A stretch of DNA of 14,561 nucleotides from JBBQBQ01 sp038317685 (GTDB lineage Bacteria; Desulfobacterota; Desulfuromonadia; Desulfuromonadales; DDH964): assembly GCA_038317685.1 (NCBI GenBank), contig JBBQBQ010000075.1, positions 1 to 14,561 on the forward strand, written 5' to 3'. Both the position numbers and the translations under genes were made by a program. The notes beneath the pieces were generated by a model. The model saw only the letters and a program-made list of their open reading frames with translations. It made no database searches and was not told where the DNA came from. Shown here piece after piece: positions 1-7,153 of this stretch; within the stretch, counting starts at the first letter, position 1, and each line of letters begins with the position of its first letter.

Positions 1-1
1 G

Positions 2-454
2 GTCGGGGTGACCTGTTTTGCCTTGTTTTTCTTCGGCACCTATATCTTTGAACTCTTCGGTATCACCCTCGACGCCTTCCGCATCGGCGCTGGCGCAGTC
101 CTGTTTATTTCGGCCATCGCCATGATCCAGGGGAAGGCCACCGTCGCTCCTGAGGATGCCAGGGAGGACGTCGCGGTGGTTCCCCTGGCGATCCCGATCA
201 CCGTCGGCCCCGGCACCATCGGCGCCCTTCTGGTCATGGGCGCCGGCCTCCAGACCGCCCCGGAAAAGATCGCCGCCAGTCTCGCCCTGTTCTGCGCCGT
301 CATTTCCGTCGGCGGCCTGCTTTTCGCCGCCGGCCGCCTGGAGAGACTCCTTGGCCAGCAAGGGTTGACGATCCTGACCAAATTGACCGGACTCTTCGTG
401 TCGGCCATCGCCGCCCAGATCTTCTTTACCGGCCTCAAAAACTTTCTCGCCTGA
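2..454 (+). CDS. MarC family (UPF0056) integral membrane protein, 5'-truncated by the window edge
   Basis: The reading frame is open from the first complete codon, so the gene enters from the left. About 150 residues are visible; the family usually has roughly 200, so the first quarter is missing. The visible part has four or five hydrophobic segments and the family's signature loop, AIPITVGPGTIGALLVMG, about 60 residues in. MarC proteins are six-helix inner-membrane proteins; their transport role is not settled, and the old link to multiple antibiotic resistance was not upheld. The GTG at 8 is probably an internal valine, not a start. The next gene begins 173 bp downstream behind its own promoter, so this gene probably belongs to an upstream unit. 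The family call is firm; the function is unknown. Confidence 0.85.
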   Translation, partial: VGVTCFALFFFGTYIFELFGITLDAFRIGAGAVLFISAIAMIQGKATVAPEDAREDVAVVPLAIPITVGPGTIGALLVMGAGLQTAPEKIAASLALFCAVISVGGLLFAAGRLERLLGQQGLTILTKLTGLFVSAIAAQIFFTGLKNFLA

Positions 455-499
455 CCCGAGCGGTTCTCCCCAGGTTCGCTGCCAAGGGCTTGGGGGCCT

Positions 500-523
500 G
501 GGGCTCCCGCTTTGCGAAGCCCC
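500..523 (+). terminator. weak hairpin after the MarC-family gene, possible terminator
   Basis: GGGGCT (500-505) can pair with AGCCCC (518-523), with an inner GC/GC pair. A second inverted pair, CAAGGGCT (483-490) and AGCCCTTG (545-552), surrounds it and reaches into the modA promoter. There is no T run after either stem, so intrinsic termination is uncertain. The position between two transcription units is the main support. Confidence 0.25.
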
Positions 524-539
524 GGCCGGCAACTTTGGC

Positions 540-569
540 TTGACAGCCCTTGCCGGTTCCCCGTATTAT
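540..569 (+). promoter_or_regulatory. sigma70-type promoter for the mod-moa-mob operon
   Basis: A perfect -35 box TTGACA (540-545) is followed, after 18 bp, by TATTAT (564-569), a five-of-six match to the -10 consensus. It lies about 60 bp upstream of the modA start, in a local AT-rich patch within GC-rich DNA. This is the only good promoter seen before the tightly packed genes from modA onward. Confidence 0.7.
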
Positions 570-572
570 AAA

Positions 573-590
573 TTACATGTAAATTTGCAT
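573..590 (+). promoter_or_regulatory. overlapping palindromes, candidate operator for the mod operon
   Basis: TTACATGTAA (573-582) is a perfect 10-bp palindrome just downstream of the -10 box, near the expected transcription start. It overlaps a second near-palindrome, ATGTAAATTTGCAT (577-590), with six of seven positions symmetric. A dimeric repressor bound here would block transcription. Molybdate uptake operons are often controlled by ModE, but these repeats do not look like the Escherichia coli ModE box, so the regulator is not identified. Confidence 0.4.
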
Positions 591-627
591 ACAATACCTT
601 GGTTTCCTGGAAGGGTCCGTACCTCAA

Positions 628-1449
628 GTGACCTTCAAGACCTTGCCACCGCTGTTTCTGCTGCTGATCGCCCTCATGGGCGGCTTTGGCGTGCTGCGTC
701 CGGCGCCGGCGGCGGGGGAAGAGCTCCTGGTCTTTGCCGCCGCGTCCCTGAGCGAATCCTTTACCGACCTCGCCCGGGACTTCGAGGCCGGCCATCCCGG
801 CGTCCATGTCGTCTGCAACTTTGCCGGCAGTCAGGTTCTCGCCACCCAGATCGGACGGGGCGCCGAGGCCGACCTCTTCGCCGCCGCCAACGCCGAGGTC
901 ATGGCTCCTCTACTCGGCAAGGATCAGGTCGAGAAGCCCGTCTTGTTCGCCGGAAACGAGCTGGTCCTGATCGTTCCCCGCTCCTTGGCCGCACTCCTGC
1001 CGGACTTCCGCAGCGTTGCCGGACCCGGGAAACTCCTCGTCATCGGCACCCCGCAAGCCCCGGTCGGCGCCTATACCCGGCAGTTCCTCGACAAACTCGC
1101 CAGTGATCCGGCCTACGGCGCCGATTTTGTCGCCGCAGTCCGCGGCAACGTGGTCAGCGAGGAGACCAACGTCAAGGCCATCGTTGCCAAGGTTTCCCTC
1201 GGCGAGGTCGACGGCGGGATCGTCTACCATACCGATCTGACGCCCCAGGTGCAGGGGAAGGTCATTCTTCGAGCCCTCCCGGCAGGCGATCTCCCCCGGA
1301 TTTTCTACCCGATCGCCCTGGTACGGGGCTCGACCCATCGGGCCTCCGCCGTCCGCTTCCTGAACCATCTGCAGAGCCCCGCCGGCCGGGAGATCCTCGC
1401 CCGCCACGGCTTTTCCCGAGGGGAGGCCGGCCATGAACAGGCTCGCTAA
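628..1449 (+). CDS. modA: ModA, periplasmic molybdate-binding protein of an ABC importer
   Basis: This binds molybdate (possibly also tungstate) outside the inner membrane and delivers it to ModBC. The 273-residue product starts with a signal peptide: MTFK, a hydrophobic stretch to about residue 23, and a likely cleavage after APA (26-28). The mature protein opens with LLVFAAASLSESF, whose Ser40 fits the first oxyanion ligand. AGSQ at 66-69 supplies the second serine, and the Tyr in IVYHTDL (about 200) matches the family's late ligand. The GTG start is chosen because it gives a proper signal peptide; a GGAAGGG lies 12 nt upstream, rather far for a ribosome binding site. The gene overlaps modB by 17 bp. 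The molybdate assignment over tungstate rests on sequence style and on the cofactor genes downstream. Confidence 0.92.
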   Translation: MTFKTLPPLFLLLIALMGGFGVLRPAPAAGEELLVFAAASLSESFTDLARDFEAGHPGVHVVCNFAGSQVLATQIGRGAEADLFAAANAEVMAPLLGKDQVEKPVLFAGNELVLIVPRSLAALLPDFRSVAGPGKLLVIGTPQAPVGAYTRQFLDKLASDPAYGADFVAAVRGNVVSEETNVKAIVAKVSLGEVDGGIVYHTDLTPQVQGKVILRALPAGDLPRIFYPIALVRGSTHRASAVRFLNHLQSPAGREILARHGFSRGEAGHEQAR

Positions 1450-2311
1450 GACCGTCGCCAGCGTCCTGCCGGCCCGACGCCAGGTCTTGACTCCGCCTCG
1501 CTCCAGCCGCATTTCCAACCAGCTCTTCCAATTGATCCTGCTCGGCGCCTCGCTGCTGCTCCTGCTGCTGATCCTCACCCCCATGGTGGCGCTGCTGCTG
1601 GAAGTCTCCCCGGCCCGGCTCCTGCTTTTAGGCCGCGACCCGGCGACCTGGTCGGCGCTGCGGGTGACAGCCGTCAGCTCGGTCCTCTCGACCACCCTGG
1701 TCCTCCTCCTCGGGCTGCCGGTCGCCTACGCTCTTTCGCGCCATCTGGGCCGGGGCCGTCAGCTACTGGAGACCGTCTTGGAGCTGCCGATGGTCCTGCC
1801 GCCGGTGGTTGCCGGTCTCGGTCTCCTCCTCGCCTTCGGCCGTCGCGGTCTGGTCGGGAGCTTCCTCCTCCCCTTCGGAATTCAACTCCCCTTCACCCTC
1901 GCCGCCGTGGTCCTGGCCCAGGTCTTCGTCCTGACCCCCTTCTTTGTCAAACGGGCGGCGCTCCTCTTCGGCGGGATCGACCGTCAGCTCGAAGTTGCGG
2001 CGATGCTCCTCGGCGCCGGCCCTTTTTACACCTTTTTCCGCCTCACCCTCCCCTTGTGCCGCCGGGGCCTTTTCGCCGAAACCATCATGACCCTGGCCCA
2101 GGGGGTCGGACTCTTCGGCGCCGTCATCCTGTTTGCCGGAAATCTTCCGGAGCGGACCCGGACTCTCTCCCTGGCGATCTACGGGGCTTTCGAGCAGGAT
2201 CCCGAGCAGGCCTTCACCCTGGCGGCGCTGATGCTCGCCGGCTGCTGCGCACTCCTTTTGGCCGGACGGATGCTGCGGCGCAGTCCGGGAAACGGCGGCG
2301 GCCATGGGTGA
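1433..2311 (+). CDS. modB: ModB, molybdate ABC transporter permease
   Basis: This is the membrane channel of the molybdate importer. The 292-residue protein has about six hydrophobic helices (near 31-56, 76-102, 114-136, 155-178, 218-236 and 262-283). The EAA-type loop that docks the ATPase is at 187-208 (EVAAMLLGAG followed by LTLP). Escherichia coli ModB, about 229 residues, begins near the region equal to residue 70 here, so this protein carries an extra N-terminal helix, as archaeal Mod/Wtp and CysT-type permeases do. The ATG lies inside the end of modA and is preceded by a strong GAGGGGAGG, supporting this start and translational coupling. The usual EFGA in the later helix reads LFGA here. 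It overlaps modC by 8 bp. Confidence 0.92.
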   Translation: MNRLAKTVASVLPARRQVLTPPRSSRISNQLFQLILLGASLLLLLLILTPMVALLLEVSPARLLLLGRDPATWSALRVTAVSSVLSTTLVLLLGLPVAYALSRHLGRGRQLLETVLELPMVLPPVVAGLGLLLAFGRRGLVGSFLLPFGIQLPFTLAAVVLAQVFVLTPFFVKRAALLFGGIDRQLEVAAMLLGAGPFYTFFRLTLPLCRRGLFAETIMTLAQGVGLFGAVILFAGNLPERTRTLSLAIYGAFEQDPEQAFTLAALMLAGCCALLLAGRMLRRSPGNGGGHG

Positions 2312-3431
2312 TCTTCAGCTGGAACTGAACCACCCGCTGCGGGATTTCGAACTCCAGACCACCCTGGTGGTCCCCCGCGGGCTGACCGTCCTCATCGGCC
2401 CCAACGGCTCGGGGAAGACCACCCTCCTCAAACTCATCACCGGCCAGATGACTCCGGCCGCCGGGCGTATCGCCCTCGGTGACCTCTCCCTCTGCGACAC
2501 GAGCCGCAACCGCCACCTGCCGCTTCAGGACCGGCGCATCGGCATGGTCTTCCAGGATCTGGCGCTCTTCCCCCACCTCACGGTCAGGGACAATGTCGCC
2601 TTCGGCCTTCGGGCCCAAGGAGTCCCCTCCCGCCAGCGGGAGACACGGACGACAGCGATGCTGGAGCGCCTCGACCTGACCGACCTCGCCGCCGCCCCGG
2701 TGACCACCCTCTCCGGAGGGCAGCGCCAGCGGGTCGCCCTGGCCCGCGCTCTCGCGCCCCTGCCGCGGCTCCTCCTCCTCGACGAACCGACCAGCGCCCT
2801 CGATCAGGCCGGCCGCTGGGAACTGCGGCGCTGGCTCGCCGAGTTGGTCGCCGAGATGGAGATTCCCTCGATCCTGGTCACCCACGACGTCGCCGACGTC
2901 GCCTACTTCCGCAAACGGATCGCGGTCATGGAGGGGGGGCGGATCACCCAGGAGGGAAGCTACCATCAACTTCTCCACGCCCCCGCCACCCCCTTCGTCG
3001 CCAACTTCGCGGGGGTCAACTTTCTGGTCGGCGAAGTCCTTCAGGAACCGGCCGGAACGCGTTTTCGCGCCGCCGGCGGGCTCGACCTGTGGGCGCCCTT
3101 CGACAACATCGAGCCGGGGCCGGCCTGCCTGACCATCGCCCCCTGGGAAGTCGCCCTTTACCGTGAACTCCCCGGGGGCAGCCCGCGCAATGTCATGCCG
3201 GGTCGCCTGCAGGAGGTGATCCGCACCGCCGAGCGGGTGCGGGTGACGCTTTTGGGCAGCGAGAAACTGGTGGTGGAACTGTCACGGGAGGGCTTCGGCG
3301 AGTTGGGACATCCGGAGGTCGGAGCGCCTCTCTTCGCGGTCTTCAAGGCCCGCGAAACCCGAGTCATGAACATCCGCGGCAGGTCCGGGCAGTCGCCGCC
3401 GGCCGCGGTTCGAAAAGGAGGCTTGTCATGA
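2304..3431 (+). CDS. modC: ModC, molybdate ABC transporter ATP-binding protein
   Basis: This is the ATPase that powers molybdate import on the cytoplasmic side of ModB. All nucleotide-binding motifs are present in 375 residues: Walker A GPNGSGKT (32-39), Q-loop Gln84, signature LSGGQ (136-140), Walker B LLLLDE (156-161) and H-loop His194. After the ATPase domain, residues of about 240-355 form an accessory region with a single TOBE/MOP-like segment (about 295-355) of the kind that binds oxyanions and may sense molybdate. The gene overlaps modB by 8 bp, and its stop codon overlaps the moaA start as ATGA, so the ABC genes and moaA are translated from one message. Confidence 0.93.
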   Translation: MGDLQLELNHPLRDFELQTTLVVPRGLTVLIGPNGSGKTTLLKLITGQMTPAAGRIALGDLSLCDTSRNRHLPLQDRRIGMVFQDLALFPHLTVRDNVAFGLRAQGVPSRQRETRTTAMLERLDLTDLAAAPVTTLSGGQRQRVALARALAPLPRLLLLDEPTSALDQAGRWELRRWLAELVAEMEIPSILVTHDVADVAYFRKRIAVMEGGRITQEGSYHQLLHAPATPFVANFAGVNFLVGEVLQEPAGTRFRAAGGLDLWAPFDNIEPGPACLTIAPWEVALYRELPGGSPRNVMPGRLQEVIRTAERVRVTLLGSEKLVVELSREGFGELGHPEVGAPLFAVFKARETRVMNIRGRSGQSPPAAVRKGGLS

Positions 3432-4405
3432 TCCTGACCGACGCCTACGGCCGCCGGGTCAATTATCTGCGGCTTTCAGTCACCGACCGCTGCAACCTGC
3501 GCTGCAGCTACTGCATGCCGGCCGGCGGGATCGCCAAACTCGGCCACCAGGAGGTCCTCAGCTACGAGGAACTGTTCCGCATCGCCGAGGCCGCCCTCAG
3601 CCTGGGGGTGGAGAAGATCCGCGTCACCGGGGGCGAGCCGCTGGTCCGCAAGGGGATCGTCGACTTTCTCGCTCGACTCGCTGCCCTTCCGGGGCTGAAG
3701 GTTCTGGCCTTGACCACCAACGGCCTGCGCTTGGGGGAGATGGCCGAGGAGCTGCGCGGCGCCGGGGTCACCCGCCTCAACATCAGCCTCGATTCGCTGC
3801 GTCCCGACACCTTCGCGTCCATCACCCGGCGCGACGGCTTCGCCCGGGTGATGGACGGCATCGACCGGGCGGTCCAGGCCGGGTTCCCCATCAAGCTCAA
3901 CACCGTGGTGATGCGCGGCGTCAACGACCACGAGGTCGACGCGTTCGCCGCCCTGACCTTGCGGGAGCCCTTCGCGGTCCGCTTCATCGAATACATGCCG
4001 ACTTTGGGGGACGCGGATTCGGGGCGGCTCGCCGTCTCCGGCGAAGAAATTTTAACCCGCATCGCTTCCCGCTATTCCCTTATCCCCCTCCCCCATGACA
4101 GAATGGGCGGGCCGGCCAAGAATTTCCGCATTGCCGGGGCGCCGGGGACGATCGGGGTGATCACCCCCATGTCCAGTCACTTCTGCGGCGATTGCAACCG
4201 CATCCGGGTCTCGTCCACCGGCCAGGCCCGCAACTGTCTCTTCGCCCGCCAGACCCTCGACCTGCGGCCGCTGCTGGCGAGCGGCAACCCCCTGGAATTG
4301 CGCCAGGCCCTGGCGGCCTGCATTGCCGGCAAGGGGGAGCACCATGAGATCAGTTGGCAGAAGCCCGGCAGCGACCCGATCACCATGGCGGCCATCGGCG
4401 GCTGA
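3428..4405 (+). CDS. moaA: MoaA, GTP 3',8-cyclase of molybdenum cofactor synthesis
   Basis: MoaA is the radical-SAM enzyme that, with MoaC, converts GTP to cyclic pyranopterin monophosphate, the first step of molybdopterin synthesis. The 325-residue product has the radical-SAM cluster site CNLRCSYC (Cys22, Cys26, Cys29), the SAM motif GGEP (68-71), and the C-terminal second-cluster cysteines at 253, 256 and 270 (FCGDCNRIR and NCLF). It ends in the conserved double glycine tail needed for activity. All catalytic features are intact. A GGAG at 3417-3420 lies 7 nt before the ATG. The partner MoaC and the later genes moaD, moaE and moeA are not in the window. Confidence 0.96.
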   Translation: MILTDAYGRRVNYLRLSVTDRCNLRCSYCMPAGGIAKLGHQEVLSYEELFRIAEAALSLGVEKIRVTGGEPLVRKGIVDFLARLAALPGLKVLALTTNGLRLGEMAEELRGAGVTRLNISLDSLRPDTFASITRRDGFARVMDGIDRAVQAGFPIKLNTVVMRGVNDHEVDAFAALTLREPFAVRFIEYMPTLGDADSGRLAVSGEEILTRIASRYSLIPLPHDRMGGPAKNFRIAGAPGTIGVITPMSSHFCGDCNRIRVSSTGQARNCLFARQTLDLRPLLASGNPLELRQALAACIAGKGEHHEISWQKPGSDPITMAAIGG

Positions 4406-4442
4406 AAGCCGCCGCCGCCAGCAACCTGTTGCGGACCCCGAC

Positions 4443-5402
4443 ATGTCCCTGGCTGAAAAAATCCTCGCCGGCAACCTGCGCGCCACGGCCCGCCTGATTA
4501 CCCTCATCGACGACGGCAATCCCTTGGCGGTGCCGGAGTTGAAACGTCTCTATCCCGCCACCGGCCGGGCCATCATCCTCGGCATCACCGGGCCTCCGGG
4601 GGCCGGCAAGTCGACGCTGACCGACCAGCTGATCGTCGACTTCCGGCGCCGCGGCCTGACGGTTGCGGTCGTCGCCATCGATCCCACCAGCCACCTCTCC
4701 GGCGGGGCGGTCCTCGGCGACCGGGTCCGCATGGGACGCCACGCTACCGATCCCGGGGTCTTTATCCGCTCCCTCGGCACCCGCGGCCACCTCGGCGGGC
4801 TGTCGCGCTCCACCCACGACGTCGTCAACGTTTTCGATGCCATGGGCAAGGAGATCATCATCATCGAAACCGTCGGCGTCGGCCAGGACGAGATCGAGAT
4901 TACCCGGGCCGCTCACACCTCCCTGGTGGTCATGGTCCCGGGCCTGGGGGACGAAGTACAGGCGATCAAAGCCGGGGTCCTGGAGATCGCCGACCTCTTC
5001 GTCGTCAACAAGGCCGACCGGTCCGGAGCCGAAAAGACCGCCTCCGAACTGAAGACCCTGGTGGAGATGAATCATCCCGGACCCGGCGAATGGTGGCCGC
5101 CGGTGCTGATGACGATCGCCAATCAGAACCAGGGGATGGCCGAATTGGCCGAGCAGATCTTCGCCCACGTCGAATACCTCAAAAGCAGCGGCCGCTGGCA
5201 GCACTTCGAGGAAAACCGCACCCGCACCCATTTGGCCGGCCTGCTCCGGGACTTCTATCTGCGCCAGGTGGAGGAGCGTCTGAATCACGATCAGGCCTGC
5301 AGCGAACTGGTGGCGGGGGTCGCCGCGCGCCACATCGACCCCTACACCGCCCTGGAACAGCTGGTGGGTTCCGCGCCGGCCATCCCCCGAGGATCCCCAT
5401 GA
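4443..5402 (+). CDS. meaB: MeaB/ArgK-family P-loop GTPase
   Basis: This family (MeaB, human MMAA) loads and protects adenosylcobalamin in methylmalonyl-CoA mutase and related B12 mutases, using GTP. From the chosen ATG the product has 319 residues, the normal family length, and begins MSLAEKILAGN as family members do. Walker A GPPGAGKS is at 50-57, the DP of the Mg-binding region at 80-81, ETVGVGQ at 142-148 and the guanine-specificity motif NKAD at 189-192. No mutase gene is nearby; it sits 37 bp after moaA and overlaps mobA by 4 bp. The start has no clear ribosome binding site. An in-frame ATG at 4344, inside moaA, has a good AGGGGGAG upstream and would add 33 residues unlike the family. 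The family call is sure; the partner here is unclear. Confidence 0.88.
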   Translation: MSLAEKILAGNLRATARLITLIDDGNPLAVPELKRLYPATGRAIILGITGPPGAGKSTLTDQLIVDFRRRGLTVAVVAIDPTSHLSGGAVLGDRVRMGRHATDPGVFIRSLGTRGHLGGLSRSTHDVVNVFDAMGKEIIIIETVGVGQDEIEITRAAHTSLVVMVPGLGDEVQAIKAGVLEIADLFVVNKADRSGAEKTASELKTLVEMNHPGPGEWWPPVLMTIANQNQGMAELAEQIFAHVEYLKSSGRWQHFEENRTRTHLAGLLRDFYLRQVEERLNHDQACSELVAGVAARHIDPYTALEQLVGSAPAIPRGSP

Positions 5403-6007
5403 CGGAGCAAAAGCGCTGCAGCGACGTCACCGGCGTCATCCTCGCCGGGGGCAAGAGCCGCCGCATGGGGCGGGACAAGGCGACCTTGACCCTCCACGGG
5501 CAGCGCCTCTTCGACCGCAGCTCCAAGATGCTGCAAAGCTTCTTCCCGCGCGTGGTGATTGCCGGAGACCGTCCCGACCTCGCCGCCGGCGGTCTCGAAT
5601 ATTTCCCCGATCTCTTTCCCGGCAGCGCCTTGGGCGGTCTCTACACCGGCCTGTATTACGCCCGGACCCCCTTCATCTTCGTCACCGCCTGCGACCTCCC
5701 CTTCCCCGACCCGGACCTGGTCCAAACGCTTCTCGACCAGCGCCTGGGCCAGGATGTGGTGGTGTTTCGCACCGCCGAAGGATTGGAACCGCTCTTTGCC
5801 CTCTACGGGCAAAAGTGCCTGGAGCCGATGCGGGACATGCTCAGCCGCGGCCAATACCGGGTCTTCGATTTTTTCGACCAGGTTCGCACCCTCTATCTCG
5901 AGCTGCCGCCGACCCTCCTCCACGGAAGCTCCCCTCCGGCCCTCTTCAACGTCAACACTCCCGAAGATTTCCAGGCGGCGACGCGACTCGGCAAGGACCC
6001 CCGATGA
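5399..6007 (+). CDS. mobA: MobA, molybdenum cofactor guanylyltransferase
   Basis: MobA transfers GMP from GTP to molybdopterin-bound Mo, making the guanine dinucleotide form used by DMSO-reductase-family enzymes such as nitrate reductases and formate dehydrogenases. The 202-residue product has the nucleotide-binding signature LAGGKSRRMGRDK (15-27), the metal-site region ACDLP (97-101), PLFALY (131-136) and NVNTPEDF (184-191). The ATG overlaps the meaB stop as ATGA, with GAGG shortly upstream. The frame stays open far upstream in the meaB region, but only this start gives a normal N-terminus. It is a typical stand-alone MobA with no fused MobB. Confidence 0.94.
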   Translation: MTEQKRCSDVTGVILAGGKSRRMGRDKATLTLHGQRLFDRSSKMLQSFFPRVVIAGDRPDLAAGGLEYFPDLFPGSALGGLYTGLYYARTPFIFVTACDLPFPDPDLVQTLLDQRLGQDVVVFRTAEGLEPLFALYGQKCLEPMRDMLSRGQYRVFDFFDQVRTLYLELPPTLLHGSSPPALFNVNTPEDFQAATRLGKDPR

Positions 6008-6062
6008 TCGAACTTTGCGGTCCGTCCCTTGAGCCCTTCGGGTTTGCCGGGGGCCTGTCTTG

Positions 6063-6980
6063 GTGAATGCGCCTCGCCAGTCGATGGACCCCCAGGGGAT
6101 CGCCACCATGGTCGCCCTCTGCATCATCCTGGGGCTCCATCAGGTCGCCATCAAGATGGCCGCCCCCGATGTCGCGCCGATCTTGCAGATCGCCCTGCGC
6201 TCCGGACTCAGCGCGATCCTGATCACCCTATTGCTCCTCTGGCGCCGGCAAGCCTTTCGTTTCGACGATGGGACCTTGCGCCCCGGACTTTTGGTCGGCA
6301 CCATGTTCTCCATCGAATTCATCTTCGTGGCTGAAGGACTGCGTTTCACCACCGCCTCCCACATGTCGGTCTTCCTCTATACGGCCCCGGTCTTCACCGC
6401 CCTGACCTTGCACTTCCTGCTGCCGACGGAACGGCTCCGCCGCCATCAGTGGCTGGGGATCGCCCTGGCCTTCGGGGGGATCGTCGCTGCCTTTGGCGGC
6501 GGCCTGCTGCGCTCGGGGATCGACCAGCGGGTCTTGGGGGGGGATATCCTCGCCGTCCTCGGAGGGGCCGCCTGGGCGAGTACCACCATCCTCATCCGCT
6601 GCACCAAACTGGCGGATGCGCCGGCGACCAAGACCCTCCAGTACCAACTGGTCGTCGCCTTGGTTCTGCTCCTTGGTTATGCCGTCGTCTCCGGCCAGGT
6701 GAGCCGGTTTTCCATGACCCCGCTGGCGTGGGGAAGTATCCTCTTCCAGGGAATCGTGATCACCTTCGCCACCTATCTGGTCTGGTTTTCCATGCTGCGG
6801 CGCTACCATGCCTCGCAGCTCTCCACCTTCCTTTTCATGACCCCTCTTTTCGGCGTCTCCTTCGGGGTCCTGCTCCTCCATGAATCGATCGATATCTACT
6901 TTGGAATCGGGGCCATCCTGGTCCTGGCCGGATTGTCCCTGGTCAGCAAACCCAGGTTATCGAGCAGGATTGCCGATTGA
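6063..6980 (+). CDS. EamA/DMT-family membrane transporter
   Basis: A 305-residue, very hydrophobic protein with about ten predicted helices arranged as two repeats, each resembling an EamA domain (drug/metabolite transporter superfamily). LRFTTASHMSVFLYTAPVFTAL in the first half and STFLFMTPLFGVSFGVLLLHE in the second are typical of these exporters. The substrate cannot be told from sequence. The start is uncertain: GTG 6063 has a GGGGG nine bases upstream and is preferred; TTG 6060 and ATG 6084 are alternatives. It starts about 55 bp after mobA with no promoter in the gap, so it is probably the last gene of the molybdenum operon. Whether its substrate relates to molybdenum is unknown. Confidence 0.85.
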   Translation: MNAPRQSMDPQGIATMVALCIILGLHQVAIKMAAPDVAPILQIALRSGLSAILITLLLLWRRQAFRFDDGTLRPGLLVGTMFSIEFIFVAEGLRFTTASHMSVFLYTAPVFTALTLHFLLPTERLRRHQWLGIALAFGGIVAAFGGGLLRSGIDQRVLGGDILAVLGGAAWASTTILIRCTKLADAPATKTLQYQLVVALVLLLGYAVVSGQVSRFSMTPLAWGSILFQGIVITFATYLVWFSMLRRYHASQLSTFLFMTPLFGVSFGVLLLHESIDIYFGIGAILVLAGLSLVSKPRLSSRIAD

Positions 6981-7026
6981 AGTCCGCCGATAGATATTCC
7001 TCGAAAGATCTTCAGATTCATAGTGC

Positions 7027-7056
7027 TTGACAGGAACCAAAATACCGTTCTATCTT
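7027..7056 (+). promoter_or_regulatory. sigma70-type promoter for the chemoreceptor gene
   Basis: TTGACA (7027-7032) is followed after 18 bp by TATCTT (7051-7056), four of six matches to the -10 consensus. It lies about 100 bp upstream of the chemoreceptor ATG. A perfect 10-bp palindrome, TAAGGCCTTA, sits at 7073-7082 within the likely leader. No sigma28 or sigma54 promoter, common for chemotaxis genes, was found here. Confidence 0.5.
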
Positions 7057-7153
7057 CCTGGTCATACCACTTTAAGGCCTTACCCTTTCGGGCCACTTTC
7101 CGGAGCCCCTTCGCGGTTGCCGGGGGTGCCGAATCCAACCTCGGGAGTTGAGC

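Noticed and set aside
591..627. Molybdenum cofactor riboswitch in the modA leader
   Set aside because: The leader between the predicted transcription start and the modA start codon is only about 50 bases, far too short for that RNA structure.
40..807. Minus-strand open frame of 255 codons across the MarC-family gene and the start of modA
   Set aside because: It runs through two real plus-strand genes and the promoter between them, and its composition (Arg, Gln, Gly, Pro rich) is that of a GC-rich shadow frame.
4344..4442. Longer meaB beginning at ATG 4344 behind a strong ribosome-binding-like sequence
   Set aside because: The added 33 residues are Arg, Ser and Pro rich, unlike MeaB N-termini, and the purine run encodes part of MoaA. 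It remains possible but less likely.
6965..6995. GCCGAT-type sequences resembling the -10 element of flagellar sigma28 promoters before the chemoreceptor
   Set aside because: No TAAA-type -35 element is found at the required distance for either copy.
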